A DNA stretch of 5,077 nucleotides from an uncultured Mycoplasmatota bacterium (GTDB lineage Bacteria; Bacillota_I; Bacilli_A; RF39; UBA660), in NCBI GenBank assembly GCA_900551455.1, contig URVV01000024.1, forward strand, positions 1-5,077. Reading direction: 5' to 3'. The notes under the pieces are model-generated. The model ran no database searches and had not been told where the DNA came from. It saw only the letters and a program-made list of their open reading frames with translations. Both the position numbers and the translations under genes were made by a program. Numbering within the stretch: position 1 is the stretch's first letter; each line of letters opens with the position of its first letter. This document shows positions 1-4,950 of the stretch, in pieces.

Positions 1-97
1 TAAAGATATATTTCTTATACTTATCAAAATTAAACTTTTCTTCCTTATTAAATTCATTATCAATATTAGTACCATCAACATTTGTATTAAAATACAT
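1..97 (-). CDS. N-terminal fragment of an unrecognised protein, cut by the left edge
   Basis: An open frame of 32 codons starts at the ATG at 97-95 and runs off the window. It begins MYFNTNVDGTNIDNEFNK and continues with an acidic and lysine-rich stretch, with no signal peptide or membrane segment. The start is supported by a purine-rich ribosome site (GGAAGTGG) ending five bases before the ATG and by a perfect sigma-A promoter about 25 bases further upstream. It lies downstream of hpf but is separated from it by a terminator, so it is transcribed alone. In many Firmicutes secA follows hpf, but this N-terminus does not look like SecA. I do not recognise the family. A frame starting at 111 is also open but is almost entirely I/L/M and has a poor ribosome site, so I take it as a shadow. 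Confidence 0.5.
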   Translation of the reverse strand, partial: MYFNTNVDGTNIDNEFNKEEKFNFDKYKKYIF

Positions 98-122
98 AAT
101 ACCACTTCCATATCTTGTTAAG

Positions 123-151
123 ATTATACTATAAAATGAGAGTTTTTTCAA
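123..151 (-). promoter_or_regulatory. Sigma-A promoter of the left-edge gene
   Basis: On the minus strand TTGAAA (151-146) is followed by exactly 17 bases and then TATAAT (128-123). This is five of six -35 matches and a perfect -10. It sits directly behind the hpf terminator and predicts a start near 116, about 20 bases before the ATG of the partial gene. Confidence 0.8.
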
Positions 152-153
152 TC

Positions 154-193
154 AAAAAAGCAGGAATATTATTTTGTGATATTTCTGCTTTTT
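154..193 (-). terminator. Intrinsic terminator of hpf
   Basis: On the minus strand GCAGAAATAT (188-179) pairs with ATATTCCTGC (169-160), ten positions with one A/C mismatch, and is followed by a run of six U. It lies just past the hpf stop codon. On the plus strand the stem is also followed by five T, so it may work in both directions, but no plus-strand gene ends here. Confidence 0.85.
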
Positions 194-198
194 ATTAG

Positions 199-735
199 TT
201 ATTTAGTTTCTATTAAACCGTAGTTACCATCTTTTCTTTTATAGATGATACATATATTGTTAGTGTGCATATCTTTATAAACAAAGAATTCATGTCCTAG
301 TAAGTTCATTTCTAGAATAGCTTCTTCTTCATCCATTGGTTTCATTTCAATATTTTTTCTTTTAACAATTTTTTCCTCTTCGGATGATTCTTCTTCGTTT
401 AGTAATTCATAGTCGAAATTAAAATCTTTATATTTATTGTCTATATTTTGCTTTTTTAATCTTGTTTTGTTTTTTCTTATTTGTCTTTCTAATTTATCAG
501 TTACAAGATCAATTGCAGCATATAAATCTTTATCCTCTTCTTCACTTCTTAAAATAAATTTATCAGTAGGAATTGTTACTTCAATAATTTGGCTGTTTCC
601 TCTTACTCTAAGTAATACATTGGCAAGTATGTCGTCTTCTTTAAAATATTTATTAAGACGATCTAATTTAGATTTAGCATAGTTGTTTATAGCATCAGTT
701 ACAACGAGTTTATCTCCACGTATATTGTATTTCAT
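199..735 (-). CDS. hpf: Ribosome hibernation promoting factor, long form
   Basis: Long-form Hpf binds the 30S decoding region and, through its C-terminal domain, pairs two 70S ribosomes into inactive 100S dimers during starvation. With the ATG start the protein has 178 residues, usual for the long form. Residues 1-98 are the N-terminal ribosome-binding domain. A charged, acidic linker follows at about 99-122. The C-terminal dimerisation domain has the family signature KPMDEEEAILEMNLLGHEFF and ends in YKRKDGNYGLIE. A TTG at 744-742 could extend the protein by three residues, but it lies one base from the ribosome site AAAGGA (751-746), whereas the ATG at 735 is ten bases from its GGA. I therefore prefer the ATG. 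hpf is monocistronic, divergent from rpsD, with its own promoter and terminator. In Bacillus the homologue is induced by stress and stationary phase; no such site is identifiable here. Confidence 0.96.
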   Translation of the reverse strand: MKYNIRGDKLVVTDAINNYAKSKLDRLNKYFKEDDILANVLLRVRGNSQIIEVTIPTDKFILRSEEEDKDLYAAIDLVTDKLERQIRKNKTRLKKQNIDNKYKDFNFDYELLNEEESSEEEKIVKRKNIEMKPMDEEEAILEMNLLGHEFFVYKDMHTNNICIIYKRKDGNYGLIETK

Positions 736-759
736 TCTTATCAAATCCTTTCTATATTG

Positions 760-788
760 ATTATATCATATTGGTAGTATTTTTTGAA
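760..788 (-). promoter_or_regulatory. Probable hpf promoter with extended -10
   Basis: On the minus strand TATAAT (765-760) is preceded by TGA, giving the extended -10 form TGnTATAAT. Seventeen bases upstream lies a weak -35, TTCAAA (788-783). The predicted start near 753 would put the first transcribed bases at the ribosome site, giving a very short leader of about 18 nt. Confidence 0.65.
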
Positions 789-796
789 GTATTTGG

Positions 797-815
797 AAAA
801 ATATTACATATTTTT
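797..815. repeat. 8-bp inverted repeat between the hpf and rpsD promoters
   Basis: AAAAATAT (797-804) and ATATTTTT (808-815) are perfect inverted copies separated by TAC. The dyad lies between the two divergent -35 elements. It could be a regulator site or simply reflect the A/T-rich UP-element-like sequence here. TTACATA also occurs twice as a direct repeat (804-810 and 814-820). Confidence 0.35.
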
Positions 816-848
816 ACATAATTTGATGTTATTTAAAACATATTTTTC

Positions 849-877
849 TTGACAGGTAATATCATTAAGTATATAAT
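849..877 (+). promoter_or_regulatory. Strong sigma-A promoter of rpsD
   Basis: A perfect TTGACA (849-854), a 17-base spacer and a perfect TATAAT (872-877). The A/T-rich sequence upstream resembles an UP element. The predicted start near 884 leaves an untranslated leader of about 130 nt before rpsD, far more than a ribosome site needs. Confidence 0.92.
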
Positions 878-883
878 ATTAAT

Positions 884-1015
884 GAATTTGGCAGCAATAT
901 CTAAATATTTATGATGTGTTATGTATTAGTAACTTATGGGCTGCGTAAGGGAAAGTCAAGATAAACACCCTATAGATAGATTAGATATCTCCAAAAAAGA
1001 AAAGGAGGAAATAAA
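884..1015 (+). promoter_or_regulatory. Structured rpsD leader, candidate S4 autoregulatory site
   Basis: The leader can fold around GCAGC (891-895) with GCTGC (940-944). This helix encloses a hairpin AATAT/ATATT (896-900, 905-909) stacked directly on it and a second hairpin GTTA/TAAC (918-921, 930-933). GTGTT in the enclosed loop (916-920) can instead pair with AACAC outside (964-968), which would make a pseudoknot. Near the gene, TCTCC (988-992) can pair with GGAGG of the ribosome site, and AGATA/TATCT (974-978, 986-990) is a competing hairpin. In Bacillus and E. coli, S4 represses its own synthesis by binding such a leader, so an S4 target is the natural reading. Pairings were found by eye and no Rfam match was made. 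Confidence 0.6.
1001..1008 (+). promoter_or_regulatory. rpsD ribosome binding site
   Basis: AAAGGAGG is a full match to the anti-Shine-Dalgarno sequence and ends seven bases before the ATG at 1016. It can be masked by the TCTCC at 988-992. Confidence 0.93.
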
Positions 1016-1618
1016 ATGGCAAGATATACAGGCCCAAATAACAAACAAGCAAGACGTGTAGGATTTTCAATACTTGAGAATGGCAAGGATTTAAAGAGAC
1101 CTTTTGGTCCAGGACAACACGGAAAGGATAGAAAGAGAAAACCTTCTAACTATGCAGTTCAATTAAATGAAAAGCAAAAAGTTAGATTTATGTATGGTAT
1201 TTCTGAAAAGCAATTCGAGAGACTAGTTAATGAATCTGCTAAAATGAAAGGTGTTCACGGTGAGAACTTATTAATTTTACTTGAAAGTAGATTAGACAAT
1301 ATAGTTTATAGAATTGGTTTTGCAGGTACTAGAAGAGGTTCAAGACAACTTGTTAATCACGGACATATTACTGTAAATGGTAAAAAGGTTGATATTCCTT
1401 CATATAGAGTTAAACCTGGTGATGTTGTAGGAATTCGTGAAAATTCAAAAGATCATAAAGGAATTGAAATTGCACTTGCTAATGTTAAATCTAGAGTTGA
1501 TTATATTAACTATGATGAAAAGAAAAAGCAAGCTACATATGTTAGATACCCTCAAAGAAGTGAATTAAACGCTGATATCAATGAATCATTAATAGTTGAA
1601 TACTATAGTAGAGTTTAG
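1016..1618 (+). CDS. rpsD: 30S ribosomal protein S4 (uS4)
   Basis: S4 is a primary 16S rRNA-binding protein that nucleates assembly of the 30S body and contributes to decoding accuracy. The 200-residue product has the family's full length. It starts MARYTGPNNKQARRVG and has the basic N-terminal segment with RPFGPGQHG near residues 28-36. The S4 RNA-binding fold, starting at about residue 91 (SRLDN, then RRGSRQLVNHGHITVNGKKV), includes the region following VKPGD, and the C-terminus is the usual EYYSRV. The N-terminus lacks the four zinc-binding cysteines of the C+ type, so this is the zinc-independent form. In Firmicutes such as Bacillus rpsD stands alone outside the main ribosomal operons, and that is the arrangement here, with its own strong promoter, long leader and terminator. 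It is divergent from hpf and convergent with spo0A. Confidence 0.98.
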   Translation: MARYTGPNNKQARRVGFSILENGKDLKRPFGPGQHGKDRKRKPSNYAVQLNEKQKVRFMYGISEKQFERLVNESAKMKGVHGENLLILLESRLDNIVYRIGFAGTRRGSRQLVNHGHITVNGKKVDIPSYRVKPGDVVGIRENSKDHKGIEIALANVKSRVDYINYDEKKKQATYVRYPQRSELNADINESLIVEYYSRV

Positions 1619-1638
1619 TTTTAAACTCTACTTTTTTG
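1607..1638 (+). terminator. Intrinsic terminator of rpsD, overlapping its stop codon
   Basis: GTAGAGTTTA (1608-1617) pairs perfectly with TAAACTCTAC (1622-1631) over a four-base loop, followed by six T. The 5' arm is formed by the last codons of rpsD and most of its TAG stop, so the hairpin is partly coding sequence. Confidence 0.95.
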
Positions 1639-1642
1639 TTTG

Positions 1643-1674
1643 AAAAAAATAGCTAAGCTGGTTGCTTAGCTATT
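1643..1674 (-). terminator. Intrinsic terminator of spo0A, overlapping its stop codon
   Basis: On the minus strand AATAGCTAAGC (1674-1664) pairs perfectly with GCTTAGCTATT (1658-1648) over a five-base loop and is followed by a T run (1649-1643). The hairpin contains the last codons and the TAG of spo0A. It lies back to back with the rpsD terminator and seals both convergent genes. Confidence 0.93.
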
Positions 1675-2417
1675 TCTAATCTTAATTTATCAGCGACGGT
1701 AACAATAAATTCGCTGTTTGTTGGTTTTGCTTTATCAATGTCAACACTATGTCCAAATATTTCTTCCATATAGTCCCAATTACCCCTATTCCAACTTACT
1801 TCAATGGCATGACGTATGGCTCTTTCTACACGAGAGACGGTTGTATCAAATTTTGTGGCTAATTCGGGATATAGTTCTTTAGTGATTCCACCAATTAGTG
1901 AAGGATTTTTATAAATCATACTGATACCTTCACGAATATATTGATATCCTTTTATGTGAGATGGCATACCTAATTCGTGTAACATTTTAGTAATTGATAT
2001 TTGAAGGTTACTATGATATAGATCAATAGTTTTACCAGTTATGTTTTGGGAAATATCAAGTATGCGATTTTCCAGATCTGTTAAATCGAAGGGTTTTAAT
2101 ATGTAATAATTAACGCCGTATTCAGATACTTTTCTAATTACTTTAGGTTCATTGTATGATGTTTCTACGATAATATTTTTCTCTATTCCTCTTTTATTTA
2201 ATTCGTCTAGAACATATAATCCATCTTTTTTAGGCATTACTAAATCCAATAAAATGATATCATATTCATTTTGTTTGTTAAGAATTGTTTCTAATCCTTC
2301 TTCACCATCTTTACAACTTAAGGTTACAGCAATCTTTTTATGATCTGAGAAATACTCTTTTACCATTTCTACTAAACTAGTATTGTCATCAATCATTAAA
2401 ACTTTAATTTTTTCCAT
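1653..2417 (-). CDS. spo0A: Spo0A, sporulation master response regulator
   Basis: Spo0A is phosphorylated through the sporulation phosphorelay or by direct kinases, and then binds 0A boxes to switch on entry into sporulation and other stationary-phase genes. The 254-residue product has both domains. The receiver (about 1-125) has the acidic pair D10-D11, phospho-acceptor D58 in LLDLVMPKKDG, the switch residue T86 and K108 in YYILKPF. The DNA-binding effector (about 138-250) has HIKGYQYIREGISMIY, ITKELYP, the recognition helix region SRVERAIRHAIEVSW (195-209) and KAKPTNSEFI. The near-invariant effector leaves no doubt about identity. The ATG at 2417-2415 follows AAGGA with seven bases between. 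The usual neighbour spoIVB is not upstream; tpiA is. The promoter carries two 0A-like sites, suggesting autoregulation. An intact Spo0A suggests, but does not prove, that the organism sporulates. Confidence 0.98.
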   Translation of the reverse strand: MEKIKVLMIDDNTSLVEMVKEYFSDHKKIAVTLSCKDGEEGLETILNKQNEYDIILLDLVMPKKDGLYVLDELNKRGIEKNIIVETSYNEPKVIRKVSEYGVNYYILKPFDLTDLENRILDISQNITGKTIDLYHSNLQISITKMLHELGMPSHIKGYQYIREGISMIYKNPSLIGGITKELYPELATKFDTTVSRVERAIRHAIEVSWNRGNWDYMEEIFGHSVDIDKAKPTNSEFIVTVADKLRLEIAKQPA

Positions 2418-2440
2418 AATTCATTCCTTCTTTCTTTGTA

Positions 2441-2468
2441 ATTTTATTATATTCCATTGGATTGTCAA
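2441..2468 (-). promoter_or_regulatory. Probable spo0A promoter
   Basis: On the minus strand a perfect TTGACA (2468-2463) is followed after 16 bases by TAAAAT (2446-2441). A better -10, TATAAT (2451-2446), sits only 11 bases from that -35 and lacks another good -35, so it could be used only with an activator. The -35 coincides with one of the 0A-like sites. Confidence 0.6.
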
Positions 2469-2479
2469 ACAATGTCGAA
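2461..2479 (+). promoter_or_regulatory. Two tandem Spo0A (0A) boxes upstream of spo0A
   Basis: On the plus strand ATTGTCAAA (2461-2469) and AATGTCGAA (2471-2479) match the known 0A consensus TTTGTCRAA at eight and seven of nine positions, with an intact TGTCRAA core in both. They are direct repeats exactly 10 bp apart, one helical turn, the arrangement known for Spo0A operators. The first overlaps the spo0A -35, and the second lies just upstream. Autoregulation is known for Bacillus spo0A; activation versus repression cannot be read from the sequence. Confidence 0.68.
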
Positions 2480-2480
2480 T

Positions 2481-2514
2481 TAAATAAAATGAGAAGTCTT
2501 TTTTTACTTCTCAT
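2481..2514 (-). terminator. Terminator of pgk-tpiA, overlapping the tpiA stop codon
   Basis: On the minus strand ATGAGAAGT (2514-2506) pairs perfectly with ACTTCTCAT (2497-2489) over an eight-base A-rich loop, followed by TTTTATTTAA. The 5' arm is the last codons of tpiA. The U-tract is interrupted by A, so termination may be partial, which would let some transcripts continue into spo0A. Confidence 0.8.
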
Positions 2515-3172
2515 CTAATTTCATTAATATTTTTTTTAGTTTATCTATATCACTTGAAATAGCTCCGAGAATTATTCCTGAGAGATTATCAAAGTGATAA
2601 ATGTTAGTGATATTTTTTTCGTTAATGCCACCACCGTATAGAATTGTTGGCTTTTTTATTCCCTTTTCAAGTAGATAATTATGTATTTGATTTATTTTAT
2701 CTTCAAGATATTTTATGTCTATTTCATTAGTACTTATATTAAATATTGGCTCATAGGCATAAATTATTCTTTCATCAAAGTAGTTTATTTTATCTAGAGA
2801 AGTGGTGGCTGATTCTTCCTTGGTTCGATTTCCAAAGCATAGAATTGGAGTTATATTGTTACTTAGGCAAGATAATAATTTGGCATTAATCTTATCGATG
2901 TTGTCGTTTTTTTCGCTATGTCCTATTAGGGAATATTTAATTCCTAGCGCTTTGATTTGACTCCACGATACTTTTCCAGTATAGTTACCGTATTCAAGAT
3001 AACAGATATCTTGACTAGCTATTTGATGATGAGTTTTCTTAAGAAACTCTAATAGATATATGTTTGAAGGGGCAATAATTAAATTATATTTTAGTTTATC
3101 TATTTCAGATAAATAATTATCTAATTCTTCATATAGAAGATTCATTTTGTGATTTAGGACTATTATTTTCAT
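2504..3172 (-). CDS. tpiA: Divergent, short triosephosphate isomerase
   Basis: This enzyme interconverts dihydroxyacetone phosphate and glyceraldehyde 3-phosphate in cytoplasmic glycolysis. The 222 residues are well below the usual 250 or so. The catalytic set is visible: N7 and K9 in LNHKMN (usually GNWKMN), H85 in IGHSEK, and E141 in AYEP. Several usually conserved features differ. The lid after the catalytic Glu is PIFNISTN instead of PxWAIGTG, LCxGE is LCFGN, HSERR is HSEKN, and the phosphate-binding YGGSV and GGASL appear as YGGGI and GAISS. The missing length appears to be spread over surface helices and loops, not taken from either end. It starts 11 bases after the pgk stop, with AAAGGAGG overlapping that stop (TAAAGGAGG) and five bases from the ATG. 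Pairing with pgk strongly supports the assignment, but activity should not be taken for granted. Confidence 0.9.
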   Translation of the reverse strand: MKIIVLNHKMNLLYEELDNYLSEIDKLKYNLIIAPSNIYLLEFLKKTHHQIASQDICYLEYGNYTGKVSWSQIKALGIKYSLIGHSEKNDNIDKINAKLLSCLSNNITPILCFGNRTKEESATTSLDKINYFDERIIYAYEPIFNISTNEIDIKYLEDKINQIHNYLLEKGIKKPTILYGGGINEKNITNIYHFDNLSGIILGAISSDIDKLKKILMKLDEK

Positions 3173-3183
3173 AGAGGCCTCCT

Positions 3184-4347
3184 TTATTTATCATTAATTA
3201 TTTCAATTCCTGGTAACTTTTTACCACTTAAGTATTCTAGTGTTGCTCCGCCACCGGTTGAGATATGATAAAAACAGTTATTGTATCCTAATAAATTAAC
3301 TGAAGCTGCTGAGTCACCACCACCAATTAGGGTTTTTATATGTTTTTCTTTTAAAATTTCATAAATTTCTTTAGTTCCATTGGCAAATGAAGGTTCTTCA
3401 TAAATACCCATTGGTCCATTAATAATAACTCTTTTAGCCAAAGATAAAATATTCTTAAACTGGGTGATAGTTTTTGGGCCAATATCATATCCGATATCTT
3501 CGTTGTCTAAGGCATTAATATCTTTTACTTGTTTATTATTAGTCATAATATCTAGTGGTAAGATAATTTTAGGGGAGTACTCACGAAGCAGATTTTTACA
3601 GTAAGGGAGATTATTATCTTCTACTATTGAGGAGCCTACGTTATAGTTTTGAGCTTTTAAGAAGGTAAAGCACATTCCTCCTCCTAAAAGGAGATAATCA
3701 CATTTTTTAATTAAATTATCTATTACAAGAGTTTTATCACTTATTTTTTTACCTCCTAAAACTAAAACAAAGGGATGGGTATTTTCTTCGATGATTTCTT
3801 CTAGATTGGTTACTTCTTTTTCCATTAAGAATCCTAGAGCATTGGGAAGATATTTAGCAATGCCAACATTTGAAGCGTGAGTTCTGTGGGCAGTACCATA
3901 GGCATCATCAATAAATATATCAGCAAGTGAAGCCCAGTATTTTGATAGTTCTTCGTCACAATTACTTTCTAGTTTATTAGGAACATCTAAATATCTGGTA
4001 TTCTCTAAAAGAAGAACTTGTCCTGGATAAAGTTTATTTATTTTTGTTTCTAAATCTCTTCCTGTTAGTTCTTTGCTAAAATATACTTCGGTGTTTAATA
4101 GTTCTTTTAATCTTAGATATACTGGATAAAGAGTATTTGCTTTTTTATCTTCTTCAGTTTTAACTTTTCCTAAATGAGATAAAATTATTATTTTAGCTTT
4201 TTTTTCGATTAAGTATTTAATTGAATGTAGGCTCTCTTTTATGCGGGTATCATCAGTTATTTTTCCATTTAGAATAGGAACGTTTAGATCACATCTAATA
4301 ATAACTTTTTTACCTACATAGTTATATTCTGTTATATTTTTTTTCAT
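3184..4347 (-). CDS. pgk: Phosphoglycerate kinase
   Basis: Pgk transfers the acyl phosphate of 1,3-bisphosphoglycerate to ADP, the first ATP-yielding step of glycolysis. The frame is 388 codons from the first of two adjacent ATGs; the family is usually about 390-415. Numbering from the first ATG: the N-terminal substrate domain has RCDLNVP (19-25), R36, SHLGK (58-62), LLENTRY (114-120) and DDAYGTAHRTHASN (148-161). The C-terminal nucleotide domain has LGGKKISDK (198-206), GGGMCFTFLKAQ (223-234), NGPMGIYEEPSFANGT (311-326), GGGDSAAS (343-350) and HISTGGGATLEYLSGK (362-377). No key residue is missing. HLGK in place of HLGR also occurs in staphylococcal enzymes. Of the two ATGs, the second (4347-4345) is five bases from AGGTG and the first only two, so I prefer the second (387 residues). 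It is the first gene of a pgk-tpiA operon with its own promoter. Confidence 0.97.
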   Translation of the reverse strand: MKKNITEYNYVGKKVIIRCDLNVPILNGKITDDTRIKESLHSIKYLIEKKAKIIILSHLGKVKTEEDKKANTLYPVYLRLKELLNTEVYFSKELTGRDLETKINKLYPGQVLLLENTRYLDVPNKLESNCDEELSKYWASLADIFIDDAYGTAHRTHASNVGIAKYLPNALGFLMEKEVTNLEEIIEENTHPFVLVLGGKKISDKTLVIDNLIKKCDYLLLGGGMCFTFLKAQNYNVGSSIVEDNNLPYCKNLLREYSPKIILPLDIMTNNKQVKDINALDNEDIGYDIGPKTITQFKNILSLAKRVIINGPMGIYEEPSFANGTKEIYEILKEKHIKTLIGGGDSAASVNLLGYNNCFYHISTGGGATLEYLSGKKLPGIEIINDK

Positions 4348-4363
4348 CATATCACCTATTGTA

Positions 4364-4391
4364 ATTATATAACAAATAGAACAAATGATAA
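4364..4391 (-). promoter_or_regulatory. Probable pgk-tpiA promoter
   Basis: On the minus strand a perfect TATAAT (4369-4364) follows, after 16 bases, a weak -35 TTATCA (4391-4386). The predicted start near 4357 leaves only about 10 nt before the gene, beginning at the AGGTG ribosome site, much as in hpf. Confidence 0.55.
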
Positions 4392-4393
4392 AT

Positions 4394-4423
4394 CCTTAAA
4401 AGAGATTTTTTTAATTTTTAAGG
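4394..4423. repeat. 8-bp inverted repeat upstream of the pgk promoter
   Basis: CCTTAAAA (4394-4401) and TTTTAAGG (4416-4423) are perfect inverted copies with a T-rich 14-base spacer, just upstream of the pgk -35. It could be an operator or a weak hairpin. No regulator family can be named from it. Confidence 0.4.
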
Positions 4424-4449
4424 GGTGTTCTATGTTTATTTAATAAAAT

Positions 4450-4475
4450 AAGTGCAATACTTAGGCACTGCACTT
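4450..4475 (-). repeat. Hairpin between the candidate RNA and pgk, possible weak second terminator
   Basis: AAGTGCA (4450-4456) and TGCACTT (4469-4475) form a perfect seven-pair stem with a 12-base loop. On the minus strand it is followed by ATTTTATT, a broken U-tract, so it may back up the stronger terminator at 4488-4525. Confidence 0.45.
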
Positions 4476-4487
4476 CAATAATCATAT

Positions 4488-4525
4488 AAAACAAAAATCA
4501 ATCGTTCTGATAAAACGGATTGATT
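4488..4525 (-). terminator. Intrinsic terminator with no upstream protein gene
   Basis: On the minus strand AATCAATC (4525-4518) pairs with GATTGATT (4503-4496). After a one-base bulge, GTT/AAC (4516-4514 and 4506-4504) extends the stem, and TTTGTTTT follows. The opposite strand has no U-tract, so the direction is leftwards. No coding frame feeds into it, which implies that a noncoding transcript ends here. Confidence 0.82.
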
Positions 4526-4950
4526 CGAGTTTGTGAATAACTTCACCGTTGTAATTGCTTTTTATTAAAAACTATTTAATTAATAATTATGGATTAAACA
4601 AATCTCTATAGAATAATTAATATATAATTATTACTAACAAATAATTACTTAAATATAATAGTTTTAATTTTTGCATATTACAACTTTTCCTAAATATTAT
4701 CAGTATTTAGTTAAGTTTCATATCTTTTGAGTTTTCTTTCTCAATAACAATTGTTTATACTTAGCGCAGATATGACTCCTCTTCTTTAGGAGAATTCATG
4801 CTTCAATGTTCGGCTTTCATTAATTTATATCTATAATACAGTATCTCCAAACAAGAATTTAAAAATAATTGTTGAAGTATACCATAACTATAGGCCTGTC
4901 ATAATGACAAATGTATATAATTAATGGCTTACTACTTTACTTATCTAAGC
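4488..4950 (-). ncRNA. Candidate structured noncoding RNA, about 460 nt, family unknown
   Basis: This stretch has its own strong promoter and terminator and no credible protein frame. On the minus strand it can form many stems. GTAT-CTTC-AACAA (4882-4869) pairs with TTGTT-GGAG-ATAC (4854-4841), with a single bulge on each side. TTAATG/CATTGA lies at 4823-4818 and 4808-4803, and CTCCT/AGGAG at 4792-4788 and 4780-4776. TCATATCT/AGATATGA (4775-4768, 4725-4718) encloses TTGAG/CTCAA (4744-4740, 4731-4727). CTAAATA/TATTTAG lies at 4710-4704 and 4696-4690. GTTGTAATATGC (4684-4673) pairs with GCAATTACAAC (4558-4548) with one bulged A. ATTAAAACTATT (4668-4657) pairs with AATAGTTTTTAAT (4576-4564). AATTGCTT (4954-4947) can also pair with AAGCAATT (4560-4553), so the two ends can meet. 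I see no tmRNA, RNase P, SRP, 6S or T-box signature. It could be a free RNA or a long attenuated leader of pgk. Some A/T stems will be chance. Confidence 0.6.

Noticed and set aside
1..111. Hydrophobic minus-strand frame starting at 111
   Set aside because: It is nearly all Ile/Leu/Met, as expected of an out-of-frame A/T-rich reading, and its ribosome site is worse than that of the frame starting at 97.
437..682. Open frame of 81 codons on the plus strand inside hpf
   Set aside because: It is antisense to a clear hpf gene, has a composition of Ser/Leu/Ile typical of reversed Lys/Asp/Glu codons, and shows no family features.
745..1015. raiA-motif RNA upstream of hpf
   Set aside because: The probable hpf promoter lies within 25 bases of the gene, leaving no room for a structured leader. 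The structured region belongs to rpsD on the other strand.
2152..2343. Open frame of 63 codons on the plus strand inside spo0A
   Set aside because: It is antisense to the conserved receiver domain, has no ribosome site, and looks like a low-complexity shadow.
2441..2470. SigH promoter for spo0A
   Set aside because: ATGGAATAT fits the SigH -10 pattern, but at the required distance upstream there is no AGGA-type -35.
1653..4347. UGA recoding as tryptophan
   Set aside because: No gene here ends in TGA, but the tryptophans checked in Spo0A, TpiA and Pgk are all TGG and no in-frame TGA occurs, so there is no evidence for recoding.
4617..4676. Small hydrophobic peptide (MQKLKLLYLSNYLLVIIIY) within the candidate RNA
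   Set aside because: It could recall a type I toxin, but the AGGA is 11 bases away, the start lies inside a strong predicted helix, and such a peptide is easily produced by A/T-rich sequence.
4798..4836. 12-codon plus-strand frame with a good AGGAG at 4788-4792
   Set aside because: The AGGAG is one arm of a CTCCT/AGGAG hairpin of the minus-strand RNA, the peptide is very short, and there is no plus-strand promoter.
4488..4950. tmRNA, RNase P RNA, SRP RNA, 6S RNA or T-box identity
   Set aside because: I looked for the tRNA-like ends and tag frame, GAGGAAAGTCC, the SRP Alu/GGAAG tetraloop motif, the 6S central bubble with short length, and the T-box GGTGG motif. None is present in recognisable form.
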